64,000 nucleotides of DNA from Halobacterium sp. CBA1132 (GCF_001485535.1 NZ_BCMZ01000001.1:2108001-2172000); one strand, 5' to 3'. Counted from the first letter of the stretch, positions 8,699-18,225 are shown. Numbers and translations are program-made. The notes: generated by a model not told the origin, from the sequence alone.

Positions 8699-10501
8699 AT
8701 GTCCGACGCAGACACCACCGAAGACCCCGGGGAGCTGCGGACGCCTATCGTCGCGGTCCTCGGCCACGTCGACCACGGGAAGACCAGCTTGCTCGACAAG
8801 ATTCGCGGCTCCGCTGTCATCGAGGGGGAGGCCGGTGCCATCACCCAGCACATCGGCGCGACCGCCGTGCCGCTGGACGTCGTCAGCGAGGTCGCGGGGA
8901 GCCTCGTCGACCCCACGGAGTTCGACCTCCCCGGCCTGCTGTTCATCGACACGCCCGGCCACCACTCGTTCTCGACGCTGCGCTCGCGGGGCGGCGCGCT
9001 CGCGGACATCGCCATCCTCGTCGTGGACGTCAACGACGGCTTCCAGCCCCAGACCGAGGAAGCCATCCGCATCCTCAAAGACACCGGAACGCCGTTCGTC
9101 GTCGCCGCGAACAAGATAGACACCATCCCGGGTTGGAACCCCACCGAGGACGCGCCCATCCAGCAGACGTACGACGAACAGTCCGACCGCGTTCGCAGCC
9201 AACTCGACGAAGCGCTCTACGAGCTCATCGGCGAACTCTCCGGCGCGGGCTTCTCCTCGGACCTCTACTGGCGCGTCCAGAACTTCCAGTCGAACATCGG
9301 CGTCGTCCCGGTGTCCGCCGAGACGGGCGAGGGCGTCCCGGACCTCCTCACCGTGCTGATGGGGCTCGCCCAGCGGTACATGAAAGCCGAGATGGAGGTG
9401 AACATCGACGGTCCGGGCGCGGGGACCGTCCTCGAGGTCAAAGACGAGCGCGGGTTCGGGACGACGCTGGACGTAATCTTGTACGACGGCACCGTCCGGC
9501 AGGGCGACAAAATCGTCGTCGGCGGCACCAACGACACCATCGTCACGGAGGTGCGCGCGCTGTTGAAGCCCCAAGAGCTCGCCGAGATTCGCACGGAGAA
9601 GCGCTTCCAGGACGTCGAGTCGATGCAGGCGGCCGCGGGCCTGAAGATCGCGGCTCCGGACCTCGACGACGCGATGGCGGGCGCGCCGGTCCGCGTGGTC
9701 GGCGACCGCGATGTCGACGACGTCGTCGAGGAAGTCGAAGCGGAACTCGCGGAGGTCGCCGTCGAGACCGACGAGGAGGGCGTCGTCGTGAAAGCCGACA
9801 CGCTCGGCAGCCTCGAAGCGCTCGCGAACGCCATGGCGGAAGCCGAGATTCCCGTGATGTCCGCGGAAGTCGGGGACATCGCGCCCCGGGACGTGGCGAT
9901 GGCGACGACCGCGGACGACGACAAACACCGCACTATCCTCGGGTTCAACGTGGAGGTGCTCGCCGACGCCGAGCAGAAGGCCGAGGAGGAAGATGTCCGC
10001 ATCTTCGACAGCGACGTCATCTACCAGCTCGTCGAGGACTACGAGGAGTTCGTCGAGGAGCGCGAGCGCGCCCAGCAGGAAGCCATCTTCGACAACATCG
10101 TCCGGCCCGCGCGCTTCCGCATCCTCCAAGACCACGTGTTCCGGCAGAACGACCCCGCGGTCGTCGGCGTCGAAGTCGTCTCGGGGACGCTGAAGCGCAA
10201 CACTCCGGTCGGCCTCGTCGAGGGCAACGAACTGGAGCGCGTCGGCGTCGTGAAAGGCATCCAAGAGCAGGGCGAGGACGTCGACGAGGCGCGCGCCGGC
10301 AACCGCGTCAGCGTCTCCATCGACGGCCCGACCGTCGGCCGCGACATCCACGAAGGCGACGAACTCTGGGTGGACCTCCCGGAGAAGCACGCGAAAGTGC
10401 TCGAACAGGAACTCAGCGAGGAGATTCCCGCCGACGAGCGCGAAGCGCTGAAAGCGTACCTCGAAATCCAGCGCAAGCGCGACCCGTTTTGGGGGAAGTG
10501 A
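8699..10501 (+). CDS. infB: Translation initiation factor aIF5B (IF-2 family)
   Basis: aIF5B is the GTPase that promotes ribosomal subunit joining and initiator tRNA placement. The 600-aa protein has the G1 motif [12 protein letters not shown] (about residues 22-33), G3 DTPGHHSF, G4 NKID, and a switch region. Beta-barrel domains and the C-terminal tRNA-binding domain follow, ending [16 protein letters not shown]. The length matches archaeal aIF5B and lacks the long bacterial N-terminal extension. The SD supports the start at 8699. The downstream 240 nt is AT-rich and non-coding. Confidence 0.96.
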   Translation: MSDADTTEDPGELRTPIVAVLGHVDHGKTSLLDKIRGSAVIEGEAGAITQHIGATAVPLDVVSEVAGSLVDPTEFDLPGLLFIDTPGHHSFSTLRSRGGALADIAILVVDVNDGFQPQTEEAIRILKDTGTPFVVAANKIDTIPGWNPTEDAPIQQTYDEQSDRVRSQLDEALYELIGELSGAGFSSDLYWRVQNFQSNIGVVPVSAETGEGVPDLLTVLMGLAQRYMKAEMEVNIDGPGAGTVLEVKDERGFGTTLDVILYDGTVRQGDKIVVGGTNDTIVTEVRALLKPQELAEIRTEKRFQDVESMQAAAGLKIAAPDLDDAMAGAPVRVVGDRDVDDVVEEVEAELAEVAVETDEEGVVVKADTLGSLEALANAMAEAEIPVMSAEVGDIAPRDVAMATTADDDKHRTILGFNVEVLADAEQKAEEEDVRIFDSDVIYQLVEDYEEFVEERERAQQEAIFDNIVRPARFRILQDHVFRQNDPAVVGVEVVSGTLKRNTPVGLVEGNELERVGVVKGIQEQGEDVDEARAGNRVSVSIDGPTVGRDIHEGDELWVDLPEKHAKVLEQELSEEIPADEREALKAYLEIQRKRDPFWGK

Positions 10502-10664
10502 CTACAATTCACATCCCTACCCGACACCCCTCTCTAAAGCATAGAACTTGGGTTATGTCTCGAATACAGGCTTTATAGACAATATAGCACTATCATACGG
10601 TAAACCTCGGTTACTCTGTTTCTTGTATTTGACTTAAAGAGATGCTTGCTAACACCCCATTCAT

Positions 10665-10680
10665 AAGGTAAATTTACCTT
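10665..10680. promoter_or_regulatory. Perfect 16-bp palindrome, candidate operator
   Basis: AAGGTAAATTTACCTT is its own reverse complement. It sits just upstream of TATA-like sequences (TTTATAAG at 10682 and AATTAATA at 10711) that precede the small gene at 10741. A dimeric helix-turn-helix regulator could bind here. No regulator gene is adjacent. Confidence 0.4.
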
Positions 10681-10740
10681 CTTTATAAGGAAAACGGAGG
10701 TCAGAGCCAGAATTAATACTCAACCAGAGAACCTCCACAT

Positions 10741-10920
10741 ATGATCTCACTACCAGAGATCGTCCTCGGAATCGCTGGATTAACCGCAGTACTATCCGCA
10801 GTCTTCCTGCGCCAAATCATTCGAGAAGTTGCCCGAGACACGTACAATTTTGCCAAGGGAAAAATCACAGATGATGAAGAAGACGAGGTCAGAGGAGGAA
10901 TGATGGAAATCGAGTGGTAG
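10741..10920 (+). CDS. Small single-helix membrane protein (59 aa)
   Basis: The product begins MISLPEIVLGIAGLTAVLSA, a hydrophobic helix at residues 3-24. It continues into a basic stretch (RQIIREVARDTYNFAKGK) and a strongly acidic tail (DDEEDEVRGG). Codon usage and GC are clearly lower than in the flanking core genes, suggesting acquired DNA. A TATA-like AATTAATA 27 nt before the ATG fits a leaderless transcript. Its stop directly abuts that of the convergent 10921 gene. The function is unknown. Confidence 0.6.
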   Translation: MISLPEIVLGIAGLTAVLSAVFLRQIIREVARDTYNFAKGKITDDEEDEVRGGMMEIEW

Positions 10921-11232
10921 TCACAGCTCCTCGGTCGCTTTGAGGTTCCGAATGCGGAGATAACGGCGAGTGTACCAGAACGGAACTGCGCCCAGAACAC
11001 CAAATCCGAAAAGAGCGCCAACAAATTCTGTAGCAGTCAATCCGCCGATTATAACGCCGATAAATCCACCTACGATAAACAACCCAAATATAACTGAGAA
11101 CGGGAGTGCGCAGAACCAGAAGAATAGCGTTCCTAATATCGAAGCTGAAGGCTCATATCCACACTCAGGACAGCGTTCTATCTCTGTCGAAATCTCAGTC
11201 CCACATTTCGTACACGGTGCAGTATCGGACAT
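10921..11232 (-). CDS. Zinc-ribbon membrane protein, function unknown
   Basis: The 103-aa product starts with a zinc ribbon (CTKCGTEISTEIERCPECGY, two CxxC pairs at residues 7-24). Two or three hydrophobic helices (about 30-55 and 62-85) and a basic/acidic tail follow. Such zinc-ribbon plus membrane-helix proteins are frequent in haloarchaeal genomes and uncharacterised. The gene is low in GC like its convergent neighbour, and the pair forms a small foreign-looking islet. Confidence 0.65.
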   Translation of the reverse strand: MSDTAPCTKCGTEISTEIERCPECGYEPSASILGTLFFWFCALPFSVIFGLFIVGGFIGVIIGGLTATEFVGALFGFGVLGAVPFWYTRRYLRIRNLKATEEL

Positions 11233-11254
11233 ACGCTGTCCTGTTGCTCACTCC

Positions 11255-11263
11255 ACATATATA
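11255..11263 (-). promoter_or_regulatory. TATA-like box of the 11232 gene
   Basis: On the minus strand CTCTATATATG is centred about 28 nt before the ATG at 11232, the spacing expected for a leaderless haloarchaeal transcript. Confidence 0.5.
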
Positions 11264-11471
11264 GAGATTGTAGGTATCCCTTGGACTTCGAGGACTACTT
11301 CCTAAGAGCGTTATAGTCCATTTGGGACGGAATAATCAATTCTAACTTCTAATGTGTATACACCACATTCCACCACCTTCCCAAGTAAAATATACGTAAT
11401 CTAAGCCACCCTTCTGGAGGAAGTAGCGGCCTCGTGGCTATTCTCGAGCGAGAACGGAAGAATTCGAACGG
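11264..11471. other. AT-rich intergenic region, no gene seen
   Basis: About 200 nt of lower-GC DNA without a convincing frame or RNA fold. It forms the right edge of the low-GC islet and the 3' flank of the DUF5811-like gene. Confidence 0.5.
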
Positions 11472-11843
11472 TTACCGTCCAGTCTGGGGGACGTCGTCGC
11501 CGAGCGCGTGCTTCACTTGCAGGGCGGCGCTGGCGGCGAGGCCGCGAGCGACCTCTTCGCGGTCGTCGTCCGGAATCAGGTCGTCGTCGGCGACGCCGTC
11601 GAACTCCGGGGTGAACCCGGCGCTGACGGGGTTGCCGGCGGGCGGCCGGACGGCGACGGTGACCTGGACGCCGTTCGAGCCCGAGCTAATCTCGGAGCCG
11701 ACGACGTACTCGTCGGGCAGGAAGTCCCGGGTGCGGGCGGTAATCTGGGAGATGCTGTCTTGGAGCGCGCGCCGCTGGGTTCCCGTGAGGTCGGGTTCGG
11801 GCTCCGACGGCTCGGCACCACTGTACGGCGTGTTCCCGTGCAT
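11472..11843 (-). CDS. DUF5811-like haloarchaeal protein
   Basis: A 123-aa acidic soluble protein, with MHGNTPYSGAEPSEPEPDLT at its start and GLAASAALQVKHALGDDVPQ at its end. It resembles the haloarchaeal DUF5811 family from memory; no function is known. No membrane helix or metal motif is seen. It lies downstream of the arginine decarboxylase gene in the same direction with a gap of about 70 nt. Host-like codon usage supports it as a core gene. Confidence 0.7.
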   Translation of the reverse strand: MHGNTPYSGAEPSEPEPDLTGTQRRALQDSISQITARTRDFLPDEYVVGSEISSGSNGVQVTVAVRPPAGNPVSAGFTPEFDGVADDDLIPDDDREEVARGLAASAALQVKHALGDDVPQTGR

Positions 11844-11911
11844 TCGCGGTTAGTAGGGCGCCCCCACGTAAAGGCCTTTTAGTTTGGGTGGTATTCACAC
11901 GATTCGGCCGC

Positions 11912-12385
11912 TCAGAGAATCGGCTCGCTGTCGCCGTACGCCGCGACCACCACCGCCGCCGCGTACTCGCCCGCCTCCGCTTCCGTGCTGGTCGCGCGCA
12001 CCGCCGCGTCGTCGAACGACCAGTCGCGCAGCGCCATCCCCGCGTCGATGCCGGCGCGCACGCGCTCCTCAACGTCCGCCGCGTCGGTGGTGTCGGCGAC
12101 CTCGTAGAACAGCCCGGGACCGGCGTCGCTCTCCGCCCACGCGAGCGCGGCGCTGACGTGGCGCGGGCCGGCGGCGTTGGCGTGCGCTTCCACCACGGTC
12201 AAACGGTTCCCGGCGGGCCCGAGGTCCGGCGCCGTCCCCACCGCTTCGACGTCGGCGTCCGCGGGAATCACCGACGACACCGTGACGAGGTTGTAGTTGT
12301 GGACGCCCGCGTCCGCGAGCGCGGCGTCGTAGGCCGCCATCTCGGTGGGCGCGGTGCCCGTGCCCCAGACGACTCTGATGGTCAT
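11912..12385 (-). CDS. pdaD: Pyruvoyl-dependent arginine decarboxylase
   Basis: It decarboxylates arginine to agmatine, needed in archaea for agmatidine in tRNA-Ile and for polyamine synthesis. The 157-aa proenzyme contains NLVTVSSVIP (residues 32-41). Self-cleavage between Ser37 and Ser38 should generate the pyruvoyl group from Ser38. The N-terminal IRVVWGTGTAPTEMAAYD also matches the family. Length is normal. The PAN gene lies upstream in the same orientation with about 45 nt between. Confidence 0.92.
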   Translation of the reverse strand: MTIRVVWGTGTAPTEMAAYDAALADAGVHNYNLVTVSSVIPADADVEAVGTAPDLGPAGNRLTVVEAHANAAGPRHVSAALAWAESDAGPGLFYEVADTTDAADVEERVRAGIDAGMALRDWSFDDAAVRATSTEAEAGEYAAAVVVAAYGDSEPIL

Positions 12386-12430
12386 ACTCGAACTGGGAGT
12401 CCGCGATACAAGAGAACCGCGAAAGCCGGC

Positions 12431-13663
<1,233 letters not shown>

Positions 13664-13773
13664 TCGTTGTCGGTTGTAGGGGCCGCGCGTAGAAGTTCCT
13701 TTGGGTAGGCGGAACGCCTACCGGCGTTCGGGCGTCTGACGTGAACGGCGAGAAATGAACGTCCGTTTCGTTC

Positions 13774-14016
13774 TCACACGAGTTCCTCGGCTTGTTCGAG
13801 TCGCTCGTCGTAGACGTCGAGCGCGCGCTCGATGGGCTCGCTCGTGGACATGTCCACGCCCGCGGCGCGCAGCAACTCCAGGGGGTACTCGCTGGAGCCG
13901 CGCTGCAGGAAGTCGAGGTAGCGGTCGGCGGCCGGCTGGCCCTCCTCGAGGATGTCCTGGACGAGCGCGACGGCCGCCGAGATGCCCGTCGAGTACTGGA
14001 AGACGTAAAAATTGTA
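13774..14016 (-). pseudogene. pepF: Displaced C-terminal end of the original pepF
   Basis: This stretch encodes 80 residues, YNFYVFQYSTGISAAVAL through ERLEQAEELV and a stop. It is homologous to the last 82 residues of the complete PepF at 15553-17349, about 55-60% identical by eye. Its codon usage is high-GC like the N-terminal 516 codons of that gene, so it is most likely the original 3' end. It begins exactly at the end of the inserted element, at the codon matching residue Tyr517. It has no start of its own, although a frame reads through from the element end. Confidence 0.85.
14003..14016 (-). repeat. Direct-repeat-like junction sequence (remnant side)
   Basis: Minus strand TACAATTTTTACGT. 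It matches 12 of 14 bases with 15788-15801. It encodes the conserved YNFYV of PepF, so part of the match is protein homology. Confidence 0.55.
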
Positions 14017-14150
14017 GTGAACCGCCTCGGAGGTCAAGTCCCGAGGCTTCCCGTGGTTAGTCGGACACTCCCGCGACACCATCGGCAAGGTGGCCTGTAG
14101 CGGTGTCGCGGGTCACAGTCGGGGCGTCCACGGCCCCCGATGCCTGCCGT
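14017..14150 (-). ncRNA. Predicted omega RNA (sotRNA) at the tnpB 3' end
   Basis: IS1341-type elements encode a guide RNA overlapping the end of tnpB and ending at the transposon right end. Such sense-overlapping RNAs were reported for Halobacterium salinarum tnpB genes. Here a 7-bp hairpin GCCTCGG/CCGAGGC (14024-14030 with 14041-14047) precedes the end GGTTCAC at 14017. The guide would continue into the flank, reading TACAATTTTTACGTCTTCCA, which is displaced pepF sequence. The 5' limit is a guess. Confidence 0.6.
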
Positions 14151-15334
14151 CGCACCTTCCGCACAACGGGAAGGCTGTTGAGAGCAGGCACATTCCAGTT
14201 CTGATGCTTCTCGATGCCTTTTACGGCGATGTTGATACTTGCACCACGGTCGCTGTGGTCTTGATGCCCACAGTCCTTGCACTTGAACCGCTTCTTGTTG
14301 CGGTTCGCACGCTCCGTATGTCTGCACATCGGGCACCGTTGGCTCGTGTACTCGGGATTAATCCACGCAGTCGGAATCCCCTCGAAGGCCGCCTTGTATG
14401 ACGTGTAGTGTTGGAGGGCGCGGAACGGGAGGTGGTGCAAGCGTCGGTTCATCCGCGTGCCGTAGTCGATACTGTCGCGCATCTCTTTGAGGTCTTCAAA
14501 GACGATACACGGCCTCTCGAACTGACGGCTCCACTTCACGATGTGTCGAGACACCTTGTGGAGTCTATCACGGACAAACCGTTGTTCACGCCCGTCCAGC
14601 GTATCGTGCATACTCGGCTTCTCCGCATTCTGCACGCGCTTTCGCATCGTGAAGTAGCGGTGGCGCTCGAACTTGATTTCGGGGAAGTCGATAACCAACG
14701 TATCCTCAACTCCATCCTCAGAGAGTGCGGTCAGAGCCACGTTGTCCTCGTTCACGTCCACACCAACGACCGTTCGTGAATCCTGCTTGTTCCGAACAAT
14801 CTGCTCGGGGTTGGTGACGTTGACGTGCAACTCGGCGGTGTTGTCGTGGAACAAGGCTTCCGCCGTCCCAATCGTCCACTCGTCACTTTCGAGGGCGGTC
14901 TTGAGAATGTCGATATGGGCGTCACTCCCTTTGAGAACGCCCGTAACGTGTTTGTAGGGTTTCGCGCTGATGCGGAACGCCACGTCACCGTCGTCGGTGA
15001 GGGATAGATTGTAGCCTTCTTCGTAGTTGGCTCGAAGCGGGTACACGCCGTCCTTGGTGTGGCTCGGCTGGCCGAAGTCGTCGTATTCGTAGTATTTCTC
15101 CATCGCCCCGAGTGCTTTCGCAACGACGCGTTGTGTCGTGTTCTTTACGAGGTTCGCGTCAGCGGCCACACGGTCGGAAATCGTGTCCCAGTCCACGCCT
15201 TGCTTGGCGAGGCGAATGGTTTCGTTGTACACCGAGCGCGCTTCAAGCGTGGCGTCACGGAGCAGGCTCTCGTTGTCACTCTGGATATCGAGTTGGAAGT
15301 CCAGCGTCTTAACGAGGGCCTGTGAGTCGGTCAT
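14057..15334 (-). CDS. tnpB: RNA-guided endonuclease TnpB (IS1341/IS605 type)
   Basis: TnpB is the Cas12 ancestor that cuts DNA using a transposon-encoded guide RNA. The 425-aa product appears intact. Its RuvC acidic residues are Asp193 (VGVDVNED), Glu280 (CIVFEDL) and Asp362 (HSDRGASINIA). A zinc ribbon has Cys334, Cys337, Cys352 and Cys355. The ATG at 15334 overlaps the stop of the RHH gene by 4 nt, favouring it over the longer frame starting at 15409. GC is lower than in host genes. The TGA-free frame ends at 14057, about 40 nt before the element end. Confidence 0.93.
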   Translation of the reverse strand: MTDSQALVKTLDFQLDIQSDNESLLRDATLEARSVYNETIRLAKQGVDWDTISDRVAADANLVKNTTQRVVAKALGAMEKYYEYDDFGQPSHTKDGVYPLRANYEEGYNLSLTDDGDVAFRISAKPYKHVTGVLKGSDAHIDILKTALESDEWTIGTAEALFHDNTAELHVNVTNPEQIVRNKQDSRTVVGVDVNEDNVALTALSEDGVEDTLVIDFPEIKFERHRYFTMRKRVQNAEKPSMHDTLDGREQRFVRDRLHKVSRHIVKWSRQFERPCIVFEDLKEMRDSIDYGTRMNRRLHHLPFRALQHYTSYKAAFEGIPTAWINPEYTSQRCPMCRHTERANRNKKRFKCKDCGHQDHSDRGASINIAVKGIEKHQNWNVPALNSLPVVRKVRRQASGAVDAPTVTRDTATGHLADGVAGVSD

Positions 15335-15468
15335 TCTTCGGGTTCGTTCAGCCAATCGGTGACGAGTCCGCGCACTACGTCGGACTTGGTTTTCTCGGCG
15401 TCGATGCACTGCTTTGAGAACTCCTTGTACACGTCATCCTCGAAGTCCACTGTCAATCGCTTCGTCAT
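15331..15468 (-). CDS. Ribbon-helix-helix-like protein encoded with tnpB (45 aa)
   Basis: A 45-aa ORF, MTKRLTVDFEDDVYKEFSKQ continuing to RGLVTDWLNEPEE, has the beta-strand then helix-helix outline of an RHH DNA-binding protein. Its TGA overlaps the tnpB ATG (ATGA), so the two are coupled. Such small partners often precede tnpB in haloarchaeal elements and may regulate it or bind element ends, which is inference. A TATA-like box at 15500-15507 precedes it. Confidence 0.75.
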   Translation of the reverse strand: MTKRLTVDFEDDVYKEFSKQCIDAEKTKSDVVRGLVTDWLNEPEE

Positions 15469-15499
15469 CTCACACAATTTGCTTAGATACTGAAGTACT

Positions 15500-15507
15500 T
15501 AATATTT
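15500..15507 (-). promoter_or_regulatory. TATA-like box of the RHH-tnpB operon
   Basis: Minus strand AAATATTA is centred about 35 nt before the ATG at 15468 in an AT-rich spacer that follows the pepF stop. Confidence 0.45.
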
Positions 15508-15552
15508 GTTTGGCAGAGAGATAGATGATAAGCGGTCAAACCACAGGTATCG

Positions 15553-17349
15553 CTATTCTAGCAGTTCAGCCGCCTCATCAAGGTGTTCTTCGTAAACATC
15601 GAGAGCGGTCTCGATGAACTTGGAGTTAGTTACGTCGACCCCGGCGTGGTCGAGGATATCGATGGGGTACTCACTGCCGCCCAGTTGCAGAGCCTCACGG
15701 TACTGGGTCGCAGCTTCATTACCACCTTCATTTAGGATGCGGTCAGCAATTGCAACTGCAGAGCTTATTCCAGTCGCATATTGGTAAACATAAAAATTAT
15801 AGTAGAAGTGCGGGATGCGCATCCACTCGCGGCGGATGTCGTCGTCGACGACGGCGTTGGCGTAGTAGGCCTCCTTGCGCTCGCCGTACACTTCGTCGAT
15901 GCGGTCGGGCGTCAGCGCTTCGCCGTCCTCGGCCAGCGAGTGCAGGCGCTGTTCGACGTCCGCGAACAGCGTCTGTCGGTACAGCGTCGACCGGAACCGT
16001 TCGAGGTACTCGTTGAGGATGTGCTTGCGGAAGTGGTCGTCCTCGACAGTATCGAGGAGGTGGTTGACGAGCAGCGCCTCGTTGACCGTCGACGCGACCT
16101 CTGCCACGAAGATTTCGTAGTCCGAGTAGACGTAGGGCTGCTTCTCGCTCGTGTACTGGCTGTGGAGGCTGTGGCCGAGTTCGTGCGCGAGCGTGAACAT
16201 CGAGGAGATGTCGTCCTGGTAGTTCATCAGGATGAACGGCTGGGTGTCGTAGGTTCCCCCGGAGTACGCGCCCGAGCGCTTCCCGCGGTTCTCGTAGACA
16301 TCCACCCAGCGGGATTCGAGGCCCTCCGCGACGCGGTTCTGGTAGTCCTCGCCGAGCGGCGCGACGGCCTCGACGACGTGCTCTTTGGCCTCCTCGTAGG
16401 GGACTTCGGGGCTCTCGGAGTCGACGATGGGCATGTAGAGGTCCCACATCTGGACCTCGTCGACATCGAGCGCTTCGCGCTTGAGGTCGACGTGGCGGTG
16501 GAGTTTGTCGAGGTTGTCGTCGACGGTCTCCACGAGGTTGTCGTAGACTTCCGTCGGGATGTTCGCGCCGTCGAGGGCGGCCTCGCGGGCGGTGTCGTAG
16601 TTGCGCGCCTCCGCGAGCTTGACGTCCTTTTTCACCTGATTTTTCATCGTCGCGCCGATGGTGTTCCGGACGTCGCCTATCGTCTCGAAGAACGACTCGT
16701 GGACGGTCTGTCGGAACTCCCGGTCGGGGTCTTTCAGGAGCTTCGTGAAGTTCGCCTGCGAGATTTCGACGGCCTCGCCCTCGGGGTCCTCGACGGTCGG
16801 GAACTCGAGGTCGGCGTCGGTGAGCATGTTGTACGCGTCACTCGGCGCGCCGAGCACGTCACCGAGGTCGCTGAGCAGTTCCTCGACTTCCGCCGAGCGC
16901 GTGTGCGGTTTCATCCGCAGCACGTCGTCGAAGTAGTGCTCGTAGGTCGCCAGTTCCGGTTCGTCTTCGACGAGACCCTGCAGTTCCTCGCGCGTGCAGT
17001 CCTGTAGTTCCGGGTCGAAGAACGATGTCGCACTGGAGACGTCGGCCATCAGGCTGGACGCTCGCGCGCGCAGCGCCTGATACTGCTGGTCGCGGGTGTC
17101 CTCGTCCGAGCGCATACGGGCGTACGCCGACACCTTCGCGGCCTCCCGGTGAATCTCGTCGCGGAGTTCGAGGGCTTCCAGCAGCGTCTCGCCGGACGCC
17201 GTGAGTTGCCCCTCGTAGGCTTCGAGGTTCTCCAGCCGCGACGCGACATCCTCGTAGGCGGCCTCCCAGTCGTCGTCGGTGGCGTAGATGCTCTCTAAGT
17301 CCCACGTGTGTTTCTCGGCTCGCTCGCTGCGTTCGGGAACGCTGCTCAT
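15553..17349 (-). CDS. pepF: Oligoendopeptidase F with element-supplied C-terminus
   Basis: PepF is a cytosolic M3B zinc peptidase that degrades oligopeptides. The 598-aa product has full family length with HELGH at residues 389-393 (zinc ligands His389 and His393) and the nearby conserved EVAST stretch. Residues 1-516 use host-like GC-rich codons. From Tyr517 onward (about 257 nt) codons are AT-rich (for example TAT AAT TTT TAT, CAA, GGA ATA). The displaced original tail lies beyond the element at 13774-14016. The hybrid reading frame is intact, so activity is probably retained. Confidence 0.93.
   Translation of the reverse strand: MSSVPERSERAEKHTWDLESIYATDDDWEAAYEDVASRLENLEAYEGQLTASGETLLEALELRDEIHREAAKVSAYARMRSDEDTRDQQYQALRARASSLMADVSSATSFFDPELQDCTREELQGLVEDEPELATYEHYFDDVLRMKPHTRSAEVEELLSDLGDVLGAPSDAYNMLTDADLEFPTVEDPEGEAVEISQANFTKLLKDPDREFRQTVHESFFETIGDVRNTIGATMKNQVKKDVKLAEARNYDTAREAALDGANIPTEVYDNLVETVDDNLDKLHRHVDLKREALDVDEVQMWDLYMPIVDSESPEVPYEEAKEHVVEAVAPLGEDYQNRVAEGLESRWVDVYENRGKRSGAYSGGTYDTQPFILMNYQDDISSMFTLAHELGHSLHSQYTSEKQPYVYSDYEIFVAEVASTVNEALLVNHLLDTVEDDHFRKHILNEYLERFRSTLYRQTLFADVEQRLHSLAEDGEALTPDRIDEVYGERKEAYYANAVVDDDIRREWMRIPHFYYNFYVYQYATGISSAVAIADRILNEGGNEAATQYREALQLGGSEYPIDILDHAGVDVTNSKFIETALDVYEEHLDEAAELLE
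15788..15801 (-). repeat. Direct-repeat-like junction sequence (pepF side)
   Basis: Minus strand TATAATTTTTATGT, the first low-GC codons of the replaced pepF end and the partner of 14003-14016. The codon style changes sharply here from GC-ending to AT-ending codons. Confidence 0.55.
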
Positions 17350-17427
17350 GCCGCATTCGTTCGGCGCAGGCGGGTTAAACGTTGATGGACGGCGGGGCGA
17401 TTGCCGGCGCCCGGCCGCGAAAGAAAC

Positions 17428-18222
17428 CTACAGCGAGTCCGCGACGTGGCCGGCGGCGCGCGCTCTCGCGCGGCGCTCCTCGCGCAGCGATTCGAACATC
17501 TCTCGGGTGGCGTCCGCGGCGTTCGCCTCGGGGTCGAACTCGATGTCGTAGTCGACGTCGTGGAGCACGAGCGGCCCCGGTGGCGCGGGCGCGACGCCCT
17601 CCGGCCCTTCGATTGGTTCGGCGGCGAGCAGTCGGTCGATGCGCTCGAAGCTCGCGCCGTCGGCGACTACCTGCACGAGCGCGACGACGCGGCGCACGAG
17701 TTCGCGGGCGAACCCGTTCGCGCGCAGAGTCACTACCAGAAAGTCCCCTCGCCGTTCGACGCCGCCCGAGAGGTCGCGGACCGTGTCGGTGTCGTCGGGC
17801 GTGAGGTTGTGGAAGTCGTGTTCGCCGAGCAGCCGGTCGAGCGCGCGGCGAGCGCACTGGTCGTCGGCGTCTCCAGCGAGCCAAAAATATCGGTATTCGC
17901 GCCAGTTCGCGTCGTGAGTCGCGTGGAAGTCCGGGGGCGCGTCGGCGGTCGCCCACGCGCGCAGCGGCCCGGAGAGTTCGCTGTTCAGCCCGGACGGCGT
18001 CAGCCACTCGGGCGCGTCGAAGGCGATGGTCTGGGCGCGCGCCGACACGCCGGCGTCCGTGCGCCCGGCGGCCGCGTAGCCCACGGGTTTCTCGCCCTCG
18101 AAGACATCCAGCCGCCGGAGCGCGCCGAACAGCTCGCCCTCGACGGTCGTGACGTCGGGCTGGCGCTGGAAGCCGTAGTAGGGGCGGCCGTCGTAGGCGA
18201 CGCGGAACGCGCGGCGGGGCAC
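17428..18222 (-). CDS. truA: tRNA pseudouridine synthase A
   Basis: TruA converts uridines 38-40 of the tRNA anticodon stem to pseudouridine. The 264-aa protein has AGRTDAGVSA with catalytic Asp56, an N-terminal YDGRPYYGFQRQP and a later NGFARELVRRVVAL. These are all family signatures. The divergence from bacterial TruA and the acidic composition fit haloarchaea. It lies 3 nt downstream of hisS in the same direction and is probably cotranscribed. Confidence 0.95.
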   Translation of the reverse strand: MPRRAFRVAYDGRPYYGFQRQPDVTTVEGELFGALRRLDVFEGEKPVGYAAAGRTDAGVSARAQTIAFDAPEWLTPSGLNSELSGPLRAWATADAPPDFHATHDANWREYRYFWLAGDADDQCARRALDRLLGEHDFHNLTPDDTDTVRDLSGGVERRGDFLVVTLRANGFARELVRRVVALVQVVADGASFERIDRLLAAEPIEGPEGVAPAPPGPLVLHDVDYDIEFDPEANAADATREMFESLREERRARARAAGHVADSL

Positions 18223-18225
18223 CCC

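Larger units (their letters stand above)
14017..15801 (-). mobile_element. TnpB (IS1341-type) element carrying a replacement pepF 3' end
   Basis: The proposed 1785-bp insert runs from the codon switch in pepF (15801/15802) to the right end GGTTCAC at 14017. In transcription order it holds 82 low-GC pepF codons, a spacer with a TATA box, an RHH-like gene, tnpB and a 3' hairpin. No TnpA (HUH transposase) is present. The flanks share TAYAATTTTTAYGT (14003-14016 and 15788-15801, 12 of 14 identical). It is also possible that the transposon proper begins after the pepF stop near 15552 and that the pepF tail arrived with it by recombination. Confidence 0.7.

Noticed and set aside
14057-15409. Longer tnpB starting at 15409
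   Set aside because: The first 25 residues are antisense-like and overlap the RHH gene; ATG 15334 is coupled to its stop.
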